Part shown: positions 15,115-24,028 of the stretch, piece by piece
Numbering within the stretch: position 1 is the stretch's first letter
Layout: each line of letters starts with the position of its first letter
Source: an uncultured Lachnospiraceae bacterium
GTDB lineage: Bacteria > Bacillota > Clostridia > Lachnospirales > Lachnospiraceae
Direction of reading: 5' to 3'
Length of the DNA stretch: 64,000 bases
Assembly (NCBI GenBank): GCA_947625015.1
Contig: CANQMR010000008.1
Span: forward strand, 1-64,000
Made by a program: the position numbers and the translations under genes
Notes under the pieces: model-generated
The model's database searches: none
The model's input: the letters and a program-made list of their open reading frames with translations, nothing else
Told to the model about the DNA's origin: nothing

Positions 15115-17250
15115 ATGAGATTGAATTTCTACTTAGAGGCGGGGGCTTTTATTATAGGCGTTGTGCTGTGGATTGCCAGCAGCGTCAGTTATAATGTGTT
15201 AGATTTGAGGGATAAGATTTACTTGAATATGCTACGGCTGATAACCGTATTTTTACCCTTTAATCTGTTGTCGGGCATGATAGTCCATGAGAACCTGTTC
15301 AGCCTGATGTGGCTGTCTGAATTACTTGTCTGCCTGAGCTTTTTCCTTATGGTGGGAGTCTGGGCGATTCTCAATATTTATTTGCTAAAGACGGTATACC
15401 GGTCTAACAGCATATCCATATCGGAATATGTGATAACAGGCTTTCCGGCCTTTGTTAATCTTTTATTAATGTTGGCAAACTGGGGAACCCATAAAGTGTT
15501 TGATGTGTGCAAGGTTGAGGATTCTGTGCAGGTTGTCTTTAATTCGTGGTACAAGCTCCCTTATATTCTGGCAGCGGTTTCTCTGATTACCTATTTGATT
15601 ATTATTTTTCGTCATTACCATGAACTGTTAAAGCATGGCAGATATGTATTTTTTGGGATTCCCTTTGTGATGTTTTTTGGATATTACATTCAGTACCGGT
15701 TAAAGTCTACGGCTGTTTTGGGATTTACCTATGCGACGGTTCTGCTTTTGCTGTATCTTTACAGTTATAACTATAATGTCAAGATTGATGGAATGACAAG
15801 GCTGATGAACCGGGAGTCTTTTCTGAAGAAGTTAGATTACCGGATTGGCTGTAATAAGAATATGACGGTAGCTTTGGTGGCGTTGAATGATTTTAAGCGC
15901 GTCAATCGGGAATACGGTTTTCAGAACGGGAATAAGTTCATCAAAGAGGTGGGCCGATATATCGATGATATTTCCCCGAAGAAAAGCACAGCCCGTTATA
16001 GCGGCGATATTTTTGGCGTTGTTTTGGAAGACTTTTCAGAAGAAGATGTGAAAGCCTGGAGTGACCAGATTTTAGAGCGGTTTGAACATTCATGGGAAGT
16101 GGATAAGCTGAAACATAAGATGACGACCTGTATCAGTATTGTAAGATATCCGGATATGGCGGAGAGCCTGACGGAGATTCAGGAATTGCTCGATTTTCTC
16201 AATACCTGCGCCAAGCAGAATAAGAACAACCAGTGTATTGTGTGCAACAGCGAATTTAAGGAAAAAATGCAGCGCCGTATCCGGATTACTTCTATATTAA
16301 AGGAAGTGATTCAGGACGGAAAGATTTATATCAAATATCAGCCTATTTTTGATGTGGAAGCGAACGCTTTTACCCGCGGAGAGGCCTTGTTCCGGTTGAA
16401 GGACGGATTGCTGGGCGATATTTCGCCCGCCGAGTTTTTCCCGATTGCCGAGGAGAACGGTTATGTCATTGATATTGGATATGTGCAGATTGAGAAGATT
16501 TGTCAATTTATCCGCTCCTTTATGGACGCGGGTGAGAAAGTGCCGATTATCTCTGTGAACTTTTCAAGACAGCAGTTCATGGCGGAGGATGTAGAGAGCA
16601 GGCTTATGGAGATTCTGGATAAATATAACCTGTCTCCCGAACATATCGCTATTGAATTGCCGGAGGAAGTGTTCTCCATGCAGTATGACATGGCGAAAAA
16701 GCGCATAATGGATATGTCGGATAAGGGATTCCGGTTCTATTTAGACGGATTTGGAACAGGATTTTTGGATCTGTCCCACATGATGGAACTGCCGTTTGAG
16801 ATTATTAAGATTAACAAGAAGATGATAAGAGATACGGTTGACCATGAGAATATTTATCTGTTAGTCAGCGCAATGACTGCGGTATTTGAAGAAAATGGGA
16901 AGAAAATATTGGCGGACGGTATTGAGTCTGAGCAGATGAAGGAAATGGCGGATATGCTGTTTATGAATTATTTGCAGGGCTATTACCTTGGGGAGCCGCT
17001 GACGGAGGATAAGGCAAGGATCGAGTTTGCAAGAACAGAGATATTTGAGCCGATTCCGGATATGGATCAACTGCTGGCCTCTATGATGGAGGACGGCTCT
17101 TTGGATATGTCTGGCATTGATTTGAACAGTCTGGGACTTTCAGATGAGGAGGTGTCAGAGTTGAATCAGGCGGGAATGGATATGTCAGAGTCAGCGCAGG
17201 AGGATATGCCTGCGGAGGATATGGACGGGAACCGGACGGCAGAAGAATAA
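15115..17250 (+). CDS. membrane GGDEF-EAL protein with degenerate active sites
   Basis: The ATG at 15115 is preferred to the one at 15100 because GGGGG(T) at 15102-15107 is well spaced from it. The 711-residue protein has about seven membrane helices in residues 1-225, then a GGDEF-like domain and an EAL domain. The GGDEF signature near 297 reads SGDIF, which should abolish cyclase activity. The EAL domain keeps GEALFRL (near 423), the Asn of NFSRQQF and the Lys of IKINKK, but the usual DDFGTG is DGFGTG (near 544) and the later AEG motif is ADG. An acidic, Met-rich tail of about 60 residues ends the protein. It may be a c-di-GMP sensor or a weak phosphodiesterase. A PilZ receptor is encoded at 51400. 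Confidence 0.85.
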   Translation: MRLNFYLEAGAFIIGVVLWIASSVSYNVLDLRDKIYLNMLRLITVFLPFNLLSGMIVHENLFSLMWLSELLVCLSFFLMVGVWAILNIYLLKTVYRSNSISISEYVITGFPAFVNLLLMLANWGTHKVFDVCKVEDSVQVVFNSWYKLPYILAAVSLITYLIIIFRHYHELLKHGRYVFFGIPFVMFFGYYIQYRLKSTAVLGFTYATVLLLLYLYSYNYNVKIDGMTRLMNRESFLKKLDYRIGCNKNMTVALVALNDFKRVNREYGFQNGNKFIKEVGRYIDDISPKKSTARYSGDIFGVVLEDFSEEDVKAWSDQILERFEHSWEVDKLKHKMTTCISIVRYPDMAESLTEIQELLDFLNTCAKQNKNNQCIVCNSEFKEKMQRRIRITSILKEVIQDGKIYIKYQPIFDVEANAFTRGEALFRLKDGLLGDISPAEFFPIAEENGYVIDIGYVQIEKICQFIRSFMDAGEKVPIISVNFSRQQFMAEDVESRLMEILDKYNLSPEHIAIELPEEVFSMQYDMAKKRIMDMSDKGFRFYLDGFGTGFLDLSHMMELPFEIIKINKKMIRDTVDHENIYLLVSAMTAVFEENGKKILADGIESEQMKEMADMLFMNYLQGYYLGEPLTEDKARIEFARTEIFEPIPDMDQLLASMMEDGSLDMSGIDLNSLGLSDEEVSELNQAGMDMSESAQEDMPAEDMDGNRTAEE

Positions 17251-17284
17251 ATGACAGTCTTTGCACAATTTGAGGGAGATTTGT

Positions 17285-17467
17285 ATGGACTTGGAGGTTG
17301 GACAGGTTATCAAACTGAAAAAACAGCATCCCTGCGGCACCAACGAATGGGAGATTATTCGTACCGGCGCGGATTTCCGGCTTCGGTGCAGGGGCTGCGG
17401 CCATCAGGTTATGCTGGCAAGACGGGTTGTGGAAAAGAATTTTAAAGGTTTCATAGAAAAAACTTGA
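17285..17467 (+). CDS. small zinc-ribbon-like protein of the DUF951 family
   Basis: This 60-residue protein starts MDLEVGQVIKLKKQHPCG and carries CRGCGHQVMLARR. The Cys of HPCG and the CxxC pair could bind a metal. These features fit DUF951, a short Firmicutes family of unknown function. The ATG at 17285 is preceded by GAGGGAG. It lies 34 bases after the GGDEF-EAL gene and may be read with it, and it ends just inside the promoter of rpsF. Nothing firm is known of the role; a nucleic-acid-binding function is a guess from the fold type. Confidence 0.75.
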   Translation: MDLEVGQVIKLKKQHPCGTNEWEIIRTGADFRLRCRGCGHQVMLARRVVEKNFKGFIEKT

Positions 17468-17492
17468 TTTATGAATTTCCTTATGGTACAAT
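17464..17492 (+). promoter_or_regulatory. promoter of the rpsF-ssb-rpsR operon
   Basis: TTGATT (17464-17469), a 17-base spacer and TACAAT (17487-17492). The leader of about 75 bases contains a hairpin (CTCTCC paired with GGGGAG, 17524-17543) before the ribosome binding site. S6:S18-binding leaders are known in front of rpsF in many bacteria, but I could not match the required motif here. Confidence 0.65.
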
Positions 17493-17572
17493 CTAACACT
17501 GTGGTGTATAACACAATTCCTTGCTCTCCTGGTGATGGGGAGGGCCAGAGACCATAAGGAGGTGCATAAGAC

Positions 17573-17860
17573 ATGAACAAATATGAATTAGCGTTGATTG
17601 TCAGTGCAAAGATCGAAGACGACGCTAGAGCAGATGCTGTCGAGAAGGCAAAGGATATTATTACCAAGTTTGGCGGCACTGTGACAGAGGTCGAGGATGC
17701 TGGTAAGAAGAGATTAGCTTACGAGATCCAGAAGATGAAAGAGGGATTTTATTACTTCATCCAATTCGATGCGGAATCTGATGTTCCGGCACAGGTAGAA
17801 GCTCAAGTTCGTATTATGGAGCCTGTCATCAGATATCTGTGCGTTAGACAGGACGCGTAA
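17573..17860 (+). CDS. rpsF: 30S ribosomal protein S6
   Basis: The 95-residue protein has the S6 pattern: MNKYELALIVSAKIEDDAR at the start, VTEVEDAGKKRLAYEIQKMKEGFYYFIQF in the middle (given in part) and RIMEPVIRYLCVR near the end. S6 binds 16S rRNA in the platform of the small subunit together with S18, encoded two genes downstream. AAGGAGGTG stands eight bases before the start. The order S6, single-strand binding protein, S18 is conserved across Firmicutes. Confidence 0.97.
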   Translation: MNKYELALIVSAKIEDDARADAVEKAKDIITKFGGTVTEVEDAGKKRLAYEIQKMKEGFYYFIQFDAESDVPAQVEAQVRIMEPVIRYLCVRQDA

Positions 17861-17878
17861 CGAATAGGAGGATTCCAA

Positions 17879-18325
17879 ATGAATAAAGTAATTTTAATGG
17901 GACGCTTAACAAGAGATCCGGAGGTTCGCTTTTCGCAGGGTGAGAGTGCGACGCAGATAGCCAGATATACTCTGGCAGTCGACAGAAGGTTTCAGAGAAA
18001 CAGCGATCAGACAGCAGATTTTATTTCCTGCGTTGCCTTTGGCCGCGGCGCTGAATTTGCTGAAAAGTGGCTGAAAAAAGGGACAAAGATCTGTGTTACC
18101 GGGAGAATCCAGACCGGAAGTTATACCAATAAGGATGGCGTTAAGGTATATACAACAGATGTTATTGTTGAAGATCAGGAATTTGCCGAGAGCAGGAATG
18201 CCGCTCAGAATAATGATGGCGGTGATTTTGGCGGTAATGCCCATCCGATACCAAGCGCTGCAAGCAGTGACGGATTTATGAGCATACCCGAGGGTATTGA
18301 AGAAGAGCTTCCATTTAATAATTAG
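17879..18325 (+). CDS. ssb: single-stranded DNA-binding protein
   Basis: The protein of 148 residues opens MNKVILMGRLTRDPEVR and has an OB-fold of about 105 residues (FISCVAFGRGAEFAEKWLKK; GRIQTGSYTNKDG). A Gly/Asn-rich linker follows and then an acidic tip, EEELPFNN, which is the protein-docking tail of bacterial SSB. It coats single-stranded DNA in replication and repair. The gene is 18 bases after rpsF and 12 before rpsR, in their common operon. Confidence 0.96.
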   Translation: MNKVILMGRLTRDPEVRFSQGESATQIARYTLAVDRRFQRNSDQTADFISCVAFGRGAEFAEKWLKKGTKICVTGRIQTGSYTNKDGVKVYTTDVIVEDQEFAESRNAAQNNDGGDFGGNAHPIPSAASSDGFMSIPEGIEEELPFNN

Positions 18326-18337
18326 GAGGAAAGAATA

Positions 18338-18610
18338 ATGGCATATAATAAGACAGATAAGCCAGAACGCGGAGATGCGCCAATTAAGAGAAGGACTATC
18401 CGCAGAAGAAAAAAGGTATGTGTATTTTGTTCTGAAGAGAACAATTTAATTGACTATAAGGATGTCAACAAATTAAAGAGATATGTTTCAGAGAGAGGTA
18501 AGATTCTTCCGAGAAGAATTACCGGTAACTGCGCTAAGCATCAGAGAGCTTTGACAGTTGCCATTAAGAGAGCACGTCACATTGCATTAATGCCTTATGT
18601 AGTAGATTAA
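18338..18610 (+). CDS. rpsR: 30S ribosomal protein S18
   Basis: The 90-residue protein contains [21 protein letters not shown], followed by the S18 core [20 protein letters not shown] and [20 protein letters not shown]. The CVFC pair and the later Cys are the zinc-type version of S18 found in many Firmicutes. It pairs with S6 in the 30S platform. A strong AGGAGG lies before the ATG, and a terminator follows 13 bases after the stop. Confidence 0.97.
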   Translation: MAYNKTDKPERGDAPIKRRTIRRRKKVCVFCSEENNLIDYKDVNKLKRYVSERGKILPRRITGNCAKHQRALTVAIKRARHIALMPYVVD

Positions 18611-18622
18611 TAGCATAGGCTT

Positions 18623-18656
18623 AAGATTGCCACTGTGAGAATGCAGTGGCAATCTT
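18623..18656 (+). terminator. terminator of the rpsF-ssb-rpsR operon
   Basis: AAGATTGCCACTG pairs perfectly with CAGTGGCAATCTT around an eight-base loop and is followed by ATTC. The T tract is weak but the stem is long and lies just before tRNA-Thr. Confidence 0.8.
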
Positions 18657-18667
18657 ATTCATCATCA

Positions 18668-18740
<73 letters not shown>

Positions 18741-18744
18741 CTTT

Positions 18745-19614
18745 TTATGCCTTGGAAGATTTGCCGGAGGCGGATGCGCCGTCCGGTAATTTCAGGGTTT
18801 GTCCAATGGTCAGCTTGTATGGCTGCTTGATTCCATTTATGTCGGCAATCTTTTTCCAATTAATCTTTAATTTTGCGCCAATTCCGCTGAGGGTATCTCC
18901 TTTTTTCACAATGTATGTACTGTTTGAAGATTTTTTTACTGCGGGTTTGACAGGTTTAGGGGCGGTTTGAGACGCGGGTTTCTTTTCCTTTTCGGTTTTG
19001 GGGTTCGCTGCTTTATTTGATGGCGATTGTGCGGGTTTGGAGGCTGTTTTTTCCTCTGCGTCATATCTAGGCCGTCCATATCCGGCGATGCGGGGATAAT
19101 TCAGGGGATAAGATTTTTTCGCTACGGTTCCGCCATTTGGCACTACTCCGCTGGCAGAACTGGTATTTCCCTCGATGGTATAAACCGTTGTGGCAGTCAC
19201 CTTATATACCAGTCCGGTATGGTTAATGCCGCCGTTGGCGTTTTTGAAAAAAATCTGGTCGCCCACCTTGGGATTGGTGGTGTGCCATGCATTTTTGTTT
19301 TTATACAGACCGGCGCTGTTTACAGTGTAATCGTCAAAATGACCGGCCAGCAGTCTCTTCGCATTGGAAACGCCATAGGCTTTTTGAAAACACCAGTCCA
19401 CAAAACAATCGCACCAAGGTGCGGGGAAATCAATAACAGCGGGATATAGTTTCTTCATATCCCGGCCGTATTTTGTGTAGTTGTCTTTTCCGGCGCCGGC
19501 GGTTTTAGAATCAAGAATGGTTTTGTTGGTCCGGTAGGCGGCGGCAGATTTTTCCATATATCCGACCTCTGCCTCTGCAATCTGAATCACCTTGCTTGCA
19601 TAATGCTTTTCCAT
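18745..19614 (-). CDS. CHAP-domain cell-wall hydrolase with C-terminal LysM (endolysin-like)
   Basis: The 289-residue protein starts MEKHYASKVIQIAEAEVGYM without a signal peptide. Residues 1-180 look like a CHAP-type amidase/endopeptidase: WCDCFVDWCF provides the nucleophile Cys and GGINHTGLVYKV the His. A Lys/Pro/Ala-rich linker follows, and then one LysM domain at about 233-278 (YIVKKGDTLSGIGAKLKINW) for peptidoglycan binding. Lack of an export signal and this layout are typical of phage endolysins, which need a holin. No holin or other phage gene is nearby, so it is either a lone domesticated lysin or is exported another way. It has a GGGAGGT site and lies between tRNA-Thr and glnA, reading against both. 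Confidence 0.82.
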   Translation of the reverse strand: MEKHYASKVIQIAEAEVGYMEKSAAAYRTNKTILDSKTAGAGKDNYTKYGRDMKKLYPAVIDFPAPWCDCFVDWCFQKAYGVSNAKRLLAGHFDDYTVNSAGLYKNKNAWHTTNPKVGDQIFFKNANGGINHTGLVYKVTATTVYTIEGNTSSASGVVPNGGTVAKKSYPLNYPRIAGYGRPRYDAEEKTASKPAQSPSNKAANPKTEKEKKPASQTAPKPVKPAVKKSSNSTYIVKKGDTLSGIGAKLKINWKKIADINGIKQPYKLTIGQTLKLPDGASASGKSSKA

Positions 19615-19742
19615 ATCCTTTGACCTCCCTATATCTTTCGTTTGATAATATTATATATTTATATGTACCATAAGTAAAGAAATATATTATTTCAATGCGG
19701 CGGAGAGGTTTGGCCGGATTGCCGGGAAATGCCAGGTAAACA

Positions 19743-19771
19743 TTGACAAAATATTTTAAGTGAGATAACAT
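19743..19771 (+). promoter_or_regulatory. promoter of glnA
   Basis: TTGACA (19743-19748), a 17-base spacer and TAACAT (19766-19771), leaving a leader of about 90 bases. The leader holds an imperfect hairpin (CTTAGATT with AATCTTAG, 19826-19854) just before the ribosome binding site. This might be a target for nitrogen control, for example by the ANTAR protein encoded after glnA, but I could not recognise the two-hairpin ANTAR target with certainty. Confidence 0.6.
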
Positions 19772-19869
19772 ACAGATGATATGGATAAACATTAATATAG
19801 GAAGAAAGTTATTTTAGAATATGCTTAGATTGTTGTCTATATCAAATCTTAGCCAAAGGAGAGATGCGC

Positions 19870-21201
19870 ATGAGTAAGTATACAAAACAAGATGTTATGC
19901 GGCTTGTAGAGGAAGAGGATATCGAGTTTATCCGGCTTCAGTTTACGGATATGTTTGGAACGCTGAAAAATGTGGCAATCACAGCCAGCCAGTTGGAAAA
20001 AGCGCTGGATAATAAATGTATGTTTGACGGTTCCTCCATTGAGGGATTTGTGCGGATAGATGAGTCGGATATGTATCTGTATCCGGATTTGAATACCTTT
20101 GAGATATTTCCATGGCGCCCCCAGCATGGGAAGGTGGCAAGAATGATTTGCGATGTGTACCGCCCCAACGGAACGCCTTTTGAGGGGGATCCGCGCTACA
20201 TTTTAAAGAAGGTATTGGAGAAAGCGGCCGATATGGGCTACAGCTTTGATGTGGGCCCGGAGTGCGAGTTTTTCCTGTTCCACACAGATGATGACGGAAG
20301 GCCGACGACGATTACCCATGAAAAAGCAGGTTATTTTGATATTTCCCCTCTGGATTTGGGAGAAAATGCCCGCCGGGATATTATACTGAATTTAGAGGCC
20401 ATGGGCTTTGAGATTGAGGCGTCCCACCATGAGGTGGCGCCGGCCCAGCATGAGATTGATTTTAAATATACCAATGCCTTAAAGGCGGCGGATAATATGA
20501 TGACTTTTAAACTGGTGGTAAAGACCATTGCCAAGCGACATGGGCTCTTTGCCAGCTTTATGCCAAAGCCGGTATACGGCGTCTGCGGTTCAGGACTGCA
20601 TATTAATATGTCGCTTTCTAAGGATGGAAAGAATATATTTAATGACCATTCCGCTCCGAACGGAGTCAGCAAAGAGGCGTATCAGTTTATTGCGGGAATC
20701 ATGGAGCATATGAAGGGAATGACGCTGATTTCCAATCCCATTGTCAATTCCTATAAGCGTCTGCTGCCGGGATTTGAGGCGCCGGTCTATATTACCTGGT
20801 CAGAGGGCAACCGGAGTCCGTTGATTCGTATTCCTTCTACAAGGGGAACCAATATGCGGATAGAACTGCGCTCACCGGACCCGGCGGCGAATCCTTATCT
20901 GCTGCTGGCAACCTGTCTGGCCGCAGGCTTAGACGGCATTAAGCGGGAATTGGAGATTCCGCCGAGCGTGGAGGGAAATGTATTTGAAATGTCCAAAAAA
21001 GAGTTAGAGGCCCAGGGCATTGAGTCCATACCTTCTAACTTAAGTAAAGCCTGCCACTATTTTGAAGATGATGAATTTATGAAGAAGGTGTTAGGCGAGC
21101 ATGTGCACGCCAAATATTTAGACGCCAAGCGGAAAGAATGGAACCGGTTCCGGGAACAGGTGACGGCATGGGAGATTGAGGAATATCTGTATAAGATTTA
21201 A
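19870..21201 (+). CDS. glnA: glutamine synthetase, type I
   Basis: Of the two in-frame ATG codons (19864, 19870) the second is properly spaced from AAAGGAGAG, giving 443 residues, the usual length of the Gram-positive GSI-alpha form. The protein shows the beta-grasp start ([18 protein letters not shown]), [10 protein letters not shown], the metal-binding EFFLF and [13 protein letters not shown] motifs, the HINMSLS stretch, and the [12 protein letters not shown] and [15 protein letters not shown] segments of the active site. It makes glutamine from glutamate and ammonia. The tyrosine adenylylation loop of enterobacterial GS is absent, so control is likely by feedback and at the RNA level. An ANTAR regulator gene follows. 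Confidence 0.97.
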   Translation: MSKYTKQDVMRLVEEEDIEFIRLQFTDMFGTLKNVAITASQLEKALDNKCMFDGSSIEGFVRIDESDMYLYPDLNTFEIFPWRPQHGKVARMICDVYRPNGTPFEGDPRYILKKVLEKAADMGYSFDVGPECEFFLFHTDDDGRPTTITHEKAGYFDISPLDLGENARRDIILNLEAMGFEIEASHHEVAPAQHEIDFKYTNALKAADNMMTFKLVVKTIAKRHGLFASFMPKPVYGVCGSGLHINMSLSKDGKNIFNDHSAPNGVSKEAYQFIAGIMEHMKGMTLISNPIVNSYKRLLPGFEAPVYITWSEGNRSPLIRIPSTRGTNMRIELRSPDPAANPYLLLATCLAAGLDGIKRELEIPPSVEGNVFEMSKKELEAQGIESIPSNLSKACHYFEDDEFMKKVLGEHVHAKYLDAKRKEWNRFREQVTAWEIEEYLYKI

Positions 21202-21248
21202 ATATTTTTGGTAAGAAATGACTTCGTATAAGGCAAGGAGTGGAAAAT

Positions 21249-21791
21249 GTGATCAGTATAATCGTAGTATTCCCCAAGCTGGAGGAGGCCAAAAGTATAA
21301 AAAATCTTCTTGTGCGCAACGGATTTGATGTGATGGCGGCATGCACTACGGCCGCCCAGGTGATTCATCTGGCAGATGATTTGGACAGCGGCATTGTGGT
21401 CAGTGGGTATAAGCTGGCAGATATGATGTACAGCGAGATGAAGGAATATCTGCCCGATACTTTTGACATGCTGCTGCTGGCGTCGAAACGGTACTATTCT
21501 GAGTGCGATTCGGAGGATATCGTCTGTCTGCCTATGCCGGTAAAGACGGCGGAGATTTTAGAGACTCTCTGGGAAATGTATGATAAGCTTTACGAGGAGA
21601 GGAAGAAGAAAAGAGCGAAGCCGGCAGTCCGGACCAAAGAGGAGCAGGAGATTATTATCAGGGCAAAAGGAATGTTAATGGACAAACGGGGAATGACGGA
21701 GGAAGAAGCCCATAAATATATACAGAAAAAGAGCATGGATAACGGTACCAATCTGGTAGAGACGGCGCACATGATTTTAGATGTATTTTAG
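21249..21791 (+). CDS. ANTAR-domain response regulator (antiterminator)
   Basis: I take the GTG at 21249, eight bases after AAGGAG; the GTG at 21240 overlaps that site. The 180-residue product has an N-terminal receiver-like domain in which the phosphorylated Asp region is weak (DDLDSGIVVSGYKLADMMYS), a coiled linker (YEERKKKRAKPAVRTKEEQE) and a C-terminal ANTAR domain: AKGMLMDKRGMTEEEAHKYI and SMDNGTNLVETAHMIL. ANTAR proteins bind paired hairpins in nascent RNA and prevent termination. In Clostridia such a gene beside glnA is common and is thought to serve nitrogen control. It is probably read with glnA. Confidence 0.85.
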   Translation: MISIIVVFPKLEEAKSIKNLLVRNGFDVMAACTTAAQVIHLADDLDSGIVVSGYKLADMMYSEMKEYLPDTFDMLLLASKRYYSECDSEDIVCLPMPVKTAEILETLWEMYDKLYEERKKKRAKPAVRTKEEQEIIIRAKGMLMDKRGMTEEEAHKYIQKKSMDNGTNLVETAHMILDVF

Positions 21792-21833
21792 GTGCGGGAG
21801 TAGTATAATGGGGAACAGGAAGGGAGGTTTCAT

Positions 21834-22667
21834 ATGAGGTTTACAAAAATGGAAGGCTTAGGTAATGATTATGTGTATGTGAATTGCTTTGCGGAACAGG
21901 TGGAAAATCCCAAGGGGCTGGCGATAAAGGTCAGCGACAGGCATTTTGGCATTGGCTCTGACGGGCTCATTTTAATCAAGCCCTCTGAGGTGGCGGACTT
22001 TTGCATGGATATGTACAATGCAGACGGTTCCCGCTCGGAAATGTGCGGCAACGGGATTCGCTGCGTGGCAAAATATGTGTACGACAAAGGGCTTACGGAT
22101 AAGACCAGCATTTCTGTGGAGACTTTGGCGGGAATTAAATATTTAGACCTTACGGTTGACAAGGGCAGGGTGGTTATGGTTACGGTCAATATGGGAGCGC
22201 CGGAGCTGCTGCCGGCAAAGATACCGGTCCGTTCGGATAAGGATATTTTGGTGGCGGAGCCGATTTCTGTCGGCGGGCAGGAATATAAGATGACCTGCGT
22301 CTCCATGGGCAATCCCCACTGTGTAGTTTTTGTGGAGGATACGGCGGCATTTCCTTTAGAGGAAAAGGGACCGTTATTTGAAAGCCATGAGCTGTTTCCC
22401 AACCGGATTAATGCGGAATTTATTCAGATTCTTGACAGAAAGACAGTGAATATGCGGGTATGGGAGCGGGGAACCGGCGAGACCTTGGCCTGTGGAACCG
22501 GTGCCTGCGCCTCGACGGTGGCCTGTATTTTGAACGGGCTTACAGATGATGAAATTACCCTGCATCTGTTAGGCGGGGATTTGAAGGTCCGCTGGGACAG
22601 GGAAGCCAATCTGGTGTATATGACCGGTCCGGCAGCCATTGTCTTTGATGGGGAAATTGATGTATAA
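21834..22667 (+). CDS. dapF: diaminopimelate epimerase
   Basis: The 277-residue protein starts MRFTKMEGLGNDYVYV and contains both catalytic cysteines of the family, in SEMCGNGIRC and in TLACGTGACAS, each about where expected in the two mirrored domains. It converts LL- to meso-diaminopimelate for lysine and peptidoglycan. The ribosome binding site is GGGAGG. It stands 41 bases before dapL, which makes its substrate, so the two form a short pathway operon. Confidence 0.96.
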   Translation: MRFTKMEGLGNDYVYVNCFAEQVENPKGLAIKVSDRHFGIGSDGLILIKPSEVADFCMDMYNADGSRSEMCGNGIRCVAKYVYDKGLTDKTSISVETLAGIKYLDLTVDKGRVVMVTVNMGAPELLPAKIPVRSDKDILVAEPISVGGQEYKMTCVSMGNPHCVVFVEDTAAFPLEEKGPLFESHELFPNRINAEFIQILDRKTVNMRVWERGTGETLACGTGACASTVACILNGLTDDEITLHLLGGDLKVRWDREANLVYMTGPAAIVFDGEIDV

Positions 22668-22708
22668 TAGGAAGACGATAATTTTACATAAAGTCTAAGG
22701 AGGATGTT

Positions 22709-23926
22709 ATGTTTAAGGTAAATGACAATTATTTAAAATTGCCGGGCAGCTATCTTTTTTCCACTATTGGAAAGAAAGTGAGCGCGTATAAGGAGGCGCA
22801 TCCGGATAAGGAGGTTATCTCTCTCGGAATCGGAGATGTGACGCAGCCTTTGGCGCCGGCCATTATTGAGAGCCTGCACAAGGCGGTGGATGAAATGGCG
22901 GTAAAGGAGACCTTCCGGGGGTATACGCCGGATTTGGGGTATGAGTTCCTTCGGAGCGCCATTGCAAAAAATGATTACAAGGCGAGGGGCGTGGATATCG
23001 CCATTGACGAGATTTTCATCAGCGACGGCGCGAAGAGCGACTCCGGCAACATTCAGGAGATTTTTTCCGTAGACAATAAGATTGCGGTCTGCGACCCGGT
23101 ATATCCTGTGTATGTGGACACCAACGCCATGGCGGGAAGAACCGGTACTTACAATCCGGACACAGAGCTTTGGAGTGATGTAATCTATATGCCCTGCAAG
23201 GCGGAAAATGGGTTTGCGCCGGAGCTGCCGGAGACAACGCCGGATATTATTTATCTGTGTTTCCCCAATAATCCGACCGGAGCAACGATTAAGAAGGAGC
23301 AGCTTCAGCAGTGGGTGGATTACGCCAATAAAAACGGGGCGGTAATCATCTATGATGCGGCTTATGAGGCGTATATCAGCGAGGATGATGTGCCGCATTC
23401 TATCTATGAGTGCGCAGGGGCAAAGACCTGCTCTATTGAGCTTAGGAGTTTTTCCAAAAATGCAGGCTTTACGGGAACCCGTCTCGGATTTGCCGTAGTG
23501 CCGAAGGAGTTAAAGGACAGGGAAGGAACCTCTTTAAATGCGCTCTGGGCAAGACGCCATGGCACCAAATTCAACGGCGCGCCGTACATTATCCAGCGGG
23601 CAGGAGAGGCTGTGTATTCCGAGGAAGGCAAAAAGCAGACGGCAGAGCAGATTGCCTATTATATGAACAACGCCAAAATCATCAAGGAAGGTCTGGCCGA
23701 GGCAGGCTTTACGGTATCCGGCGGCATCAATGCGCCTTATATCTGGCTGGCTACCCCGAAGGGCATGACTTCGTGGGAATTTTTTGACCACCTTCTGGAA
23801 AACGCTAATGTGGTGGGAACGCCGGGCTCCGGCTTTGGTCCCAGCGGCGAGGGCTATTTCCGGCTGACAGCCTTTGGCAGCTATGAGAATACATTAGAGG
23901 CTCTTAAGCGGATTCAGGCTTTGTAG
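22709..23926 (+). CDS. dapL: LL-diaminopimelate aminotransferase
   Basis: The 405-residue PLP-dependent enzyme of fold type I has ISLGIGDVTQPL near the start, the CFPNNPTGATI motif, YDAAYEAYI, and the cofactor lysine in SFSKNAGFTGTRLGF. The match of length and motifs to DapL is close. It turns tetrahydrodipicolinate directly into LL-diaminopimelate, bypassing the acylated intermediates. AAGGAGG precedes the start. With dapF it gives the last steps to meso-diaminopimelate. Confidence 0.95.
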   Translation: MFKVNDNYLKLPGSYLFSTIGKKVSAYKEAHPDKEVISLGIGDVTQPLAPAIIESLHKAVDEMAVKETFRGYTPDLGYEFLRSAIAKNDYKARGVDIAIDEIFISDGAKSDSGNIQEIFSVDNKIAVCDPVYPVYVDTNAMAGRTGTYNPDTELWSDVIYMPCKAENGFAPELPETTPDIIYLCFPNNPTGATIKKEQLQQWVDYANKNGAVIIYDAAYEAYISEDDVPHSIYECAGAKTCSIELRSFSKNAGFTGTRLGFAVVPKELKDREGTSLNALWARRHGTKFNGAPYIIQRAGEAVYSEEGKKQTAEQIAYYMNNAKIIKEGLAEAGFTVSGGINAPYIWLATPKGMTSWEFFDHLLENANVVGTPGSGFGPSGEGYFRLTAFGSYENTLEALKRIQAL

Positions 23927-24028
23927 GATTGCCCCTTGCGTAAATATTATGCGGGTGGTAAACTTAGATACATGAGTGGAAATACATTAAAGCTGTAATC
24001 ATACAGTGAAGGAAAGGAAGTTAGTGAG

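Noticed and set aside
17493-17572. S6:S18-binding ribosomal leader before rpsF
   Set aside because: A hairpin exists, but I could not find the bulged CCG motif that defines this leader, so I only mention it with the promoter.
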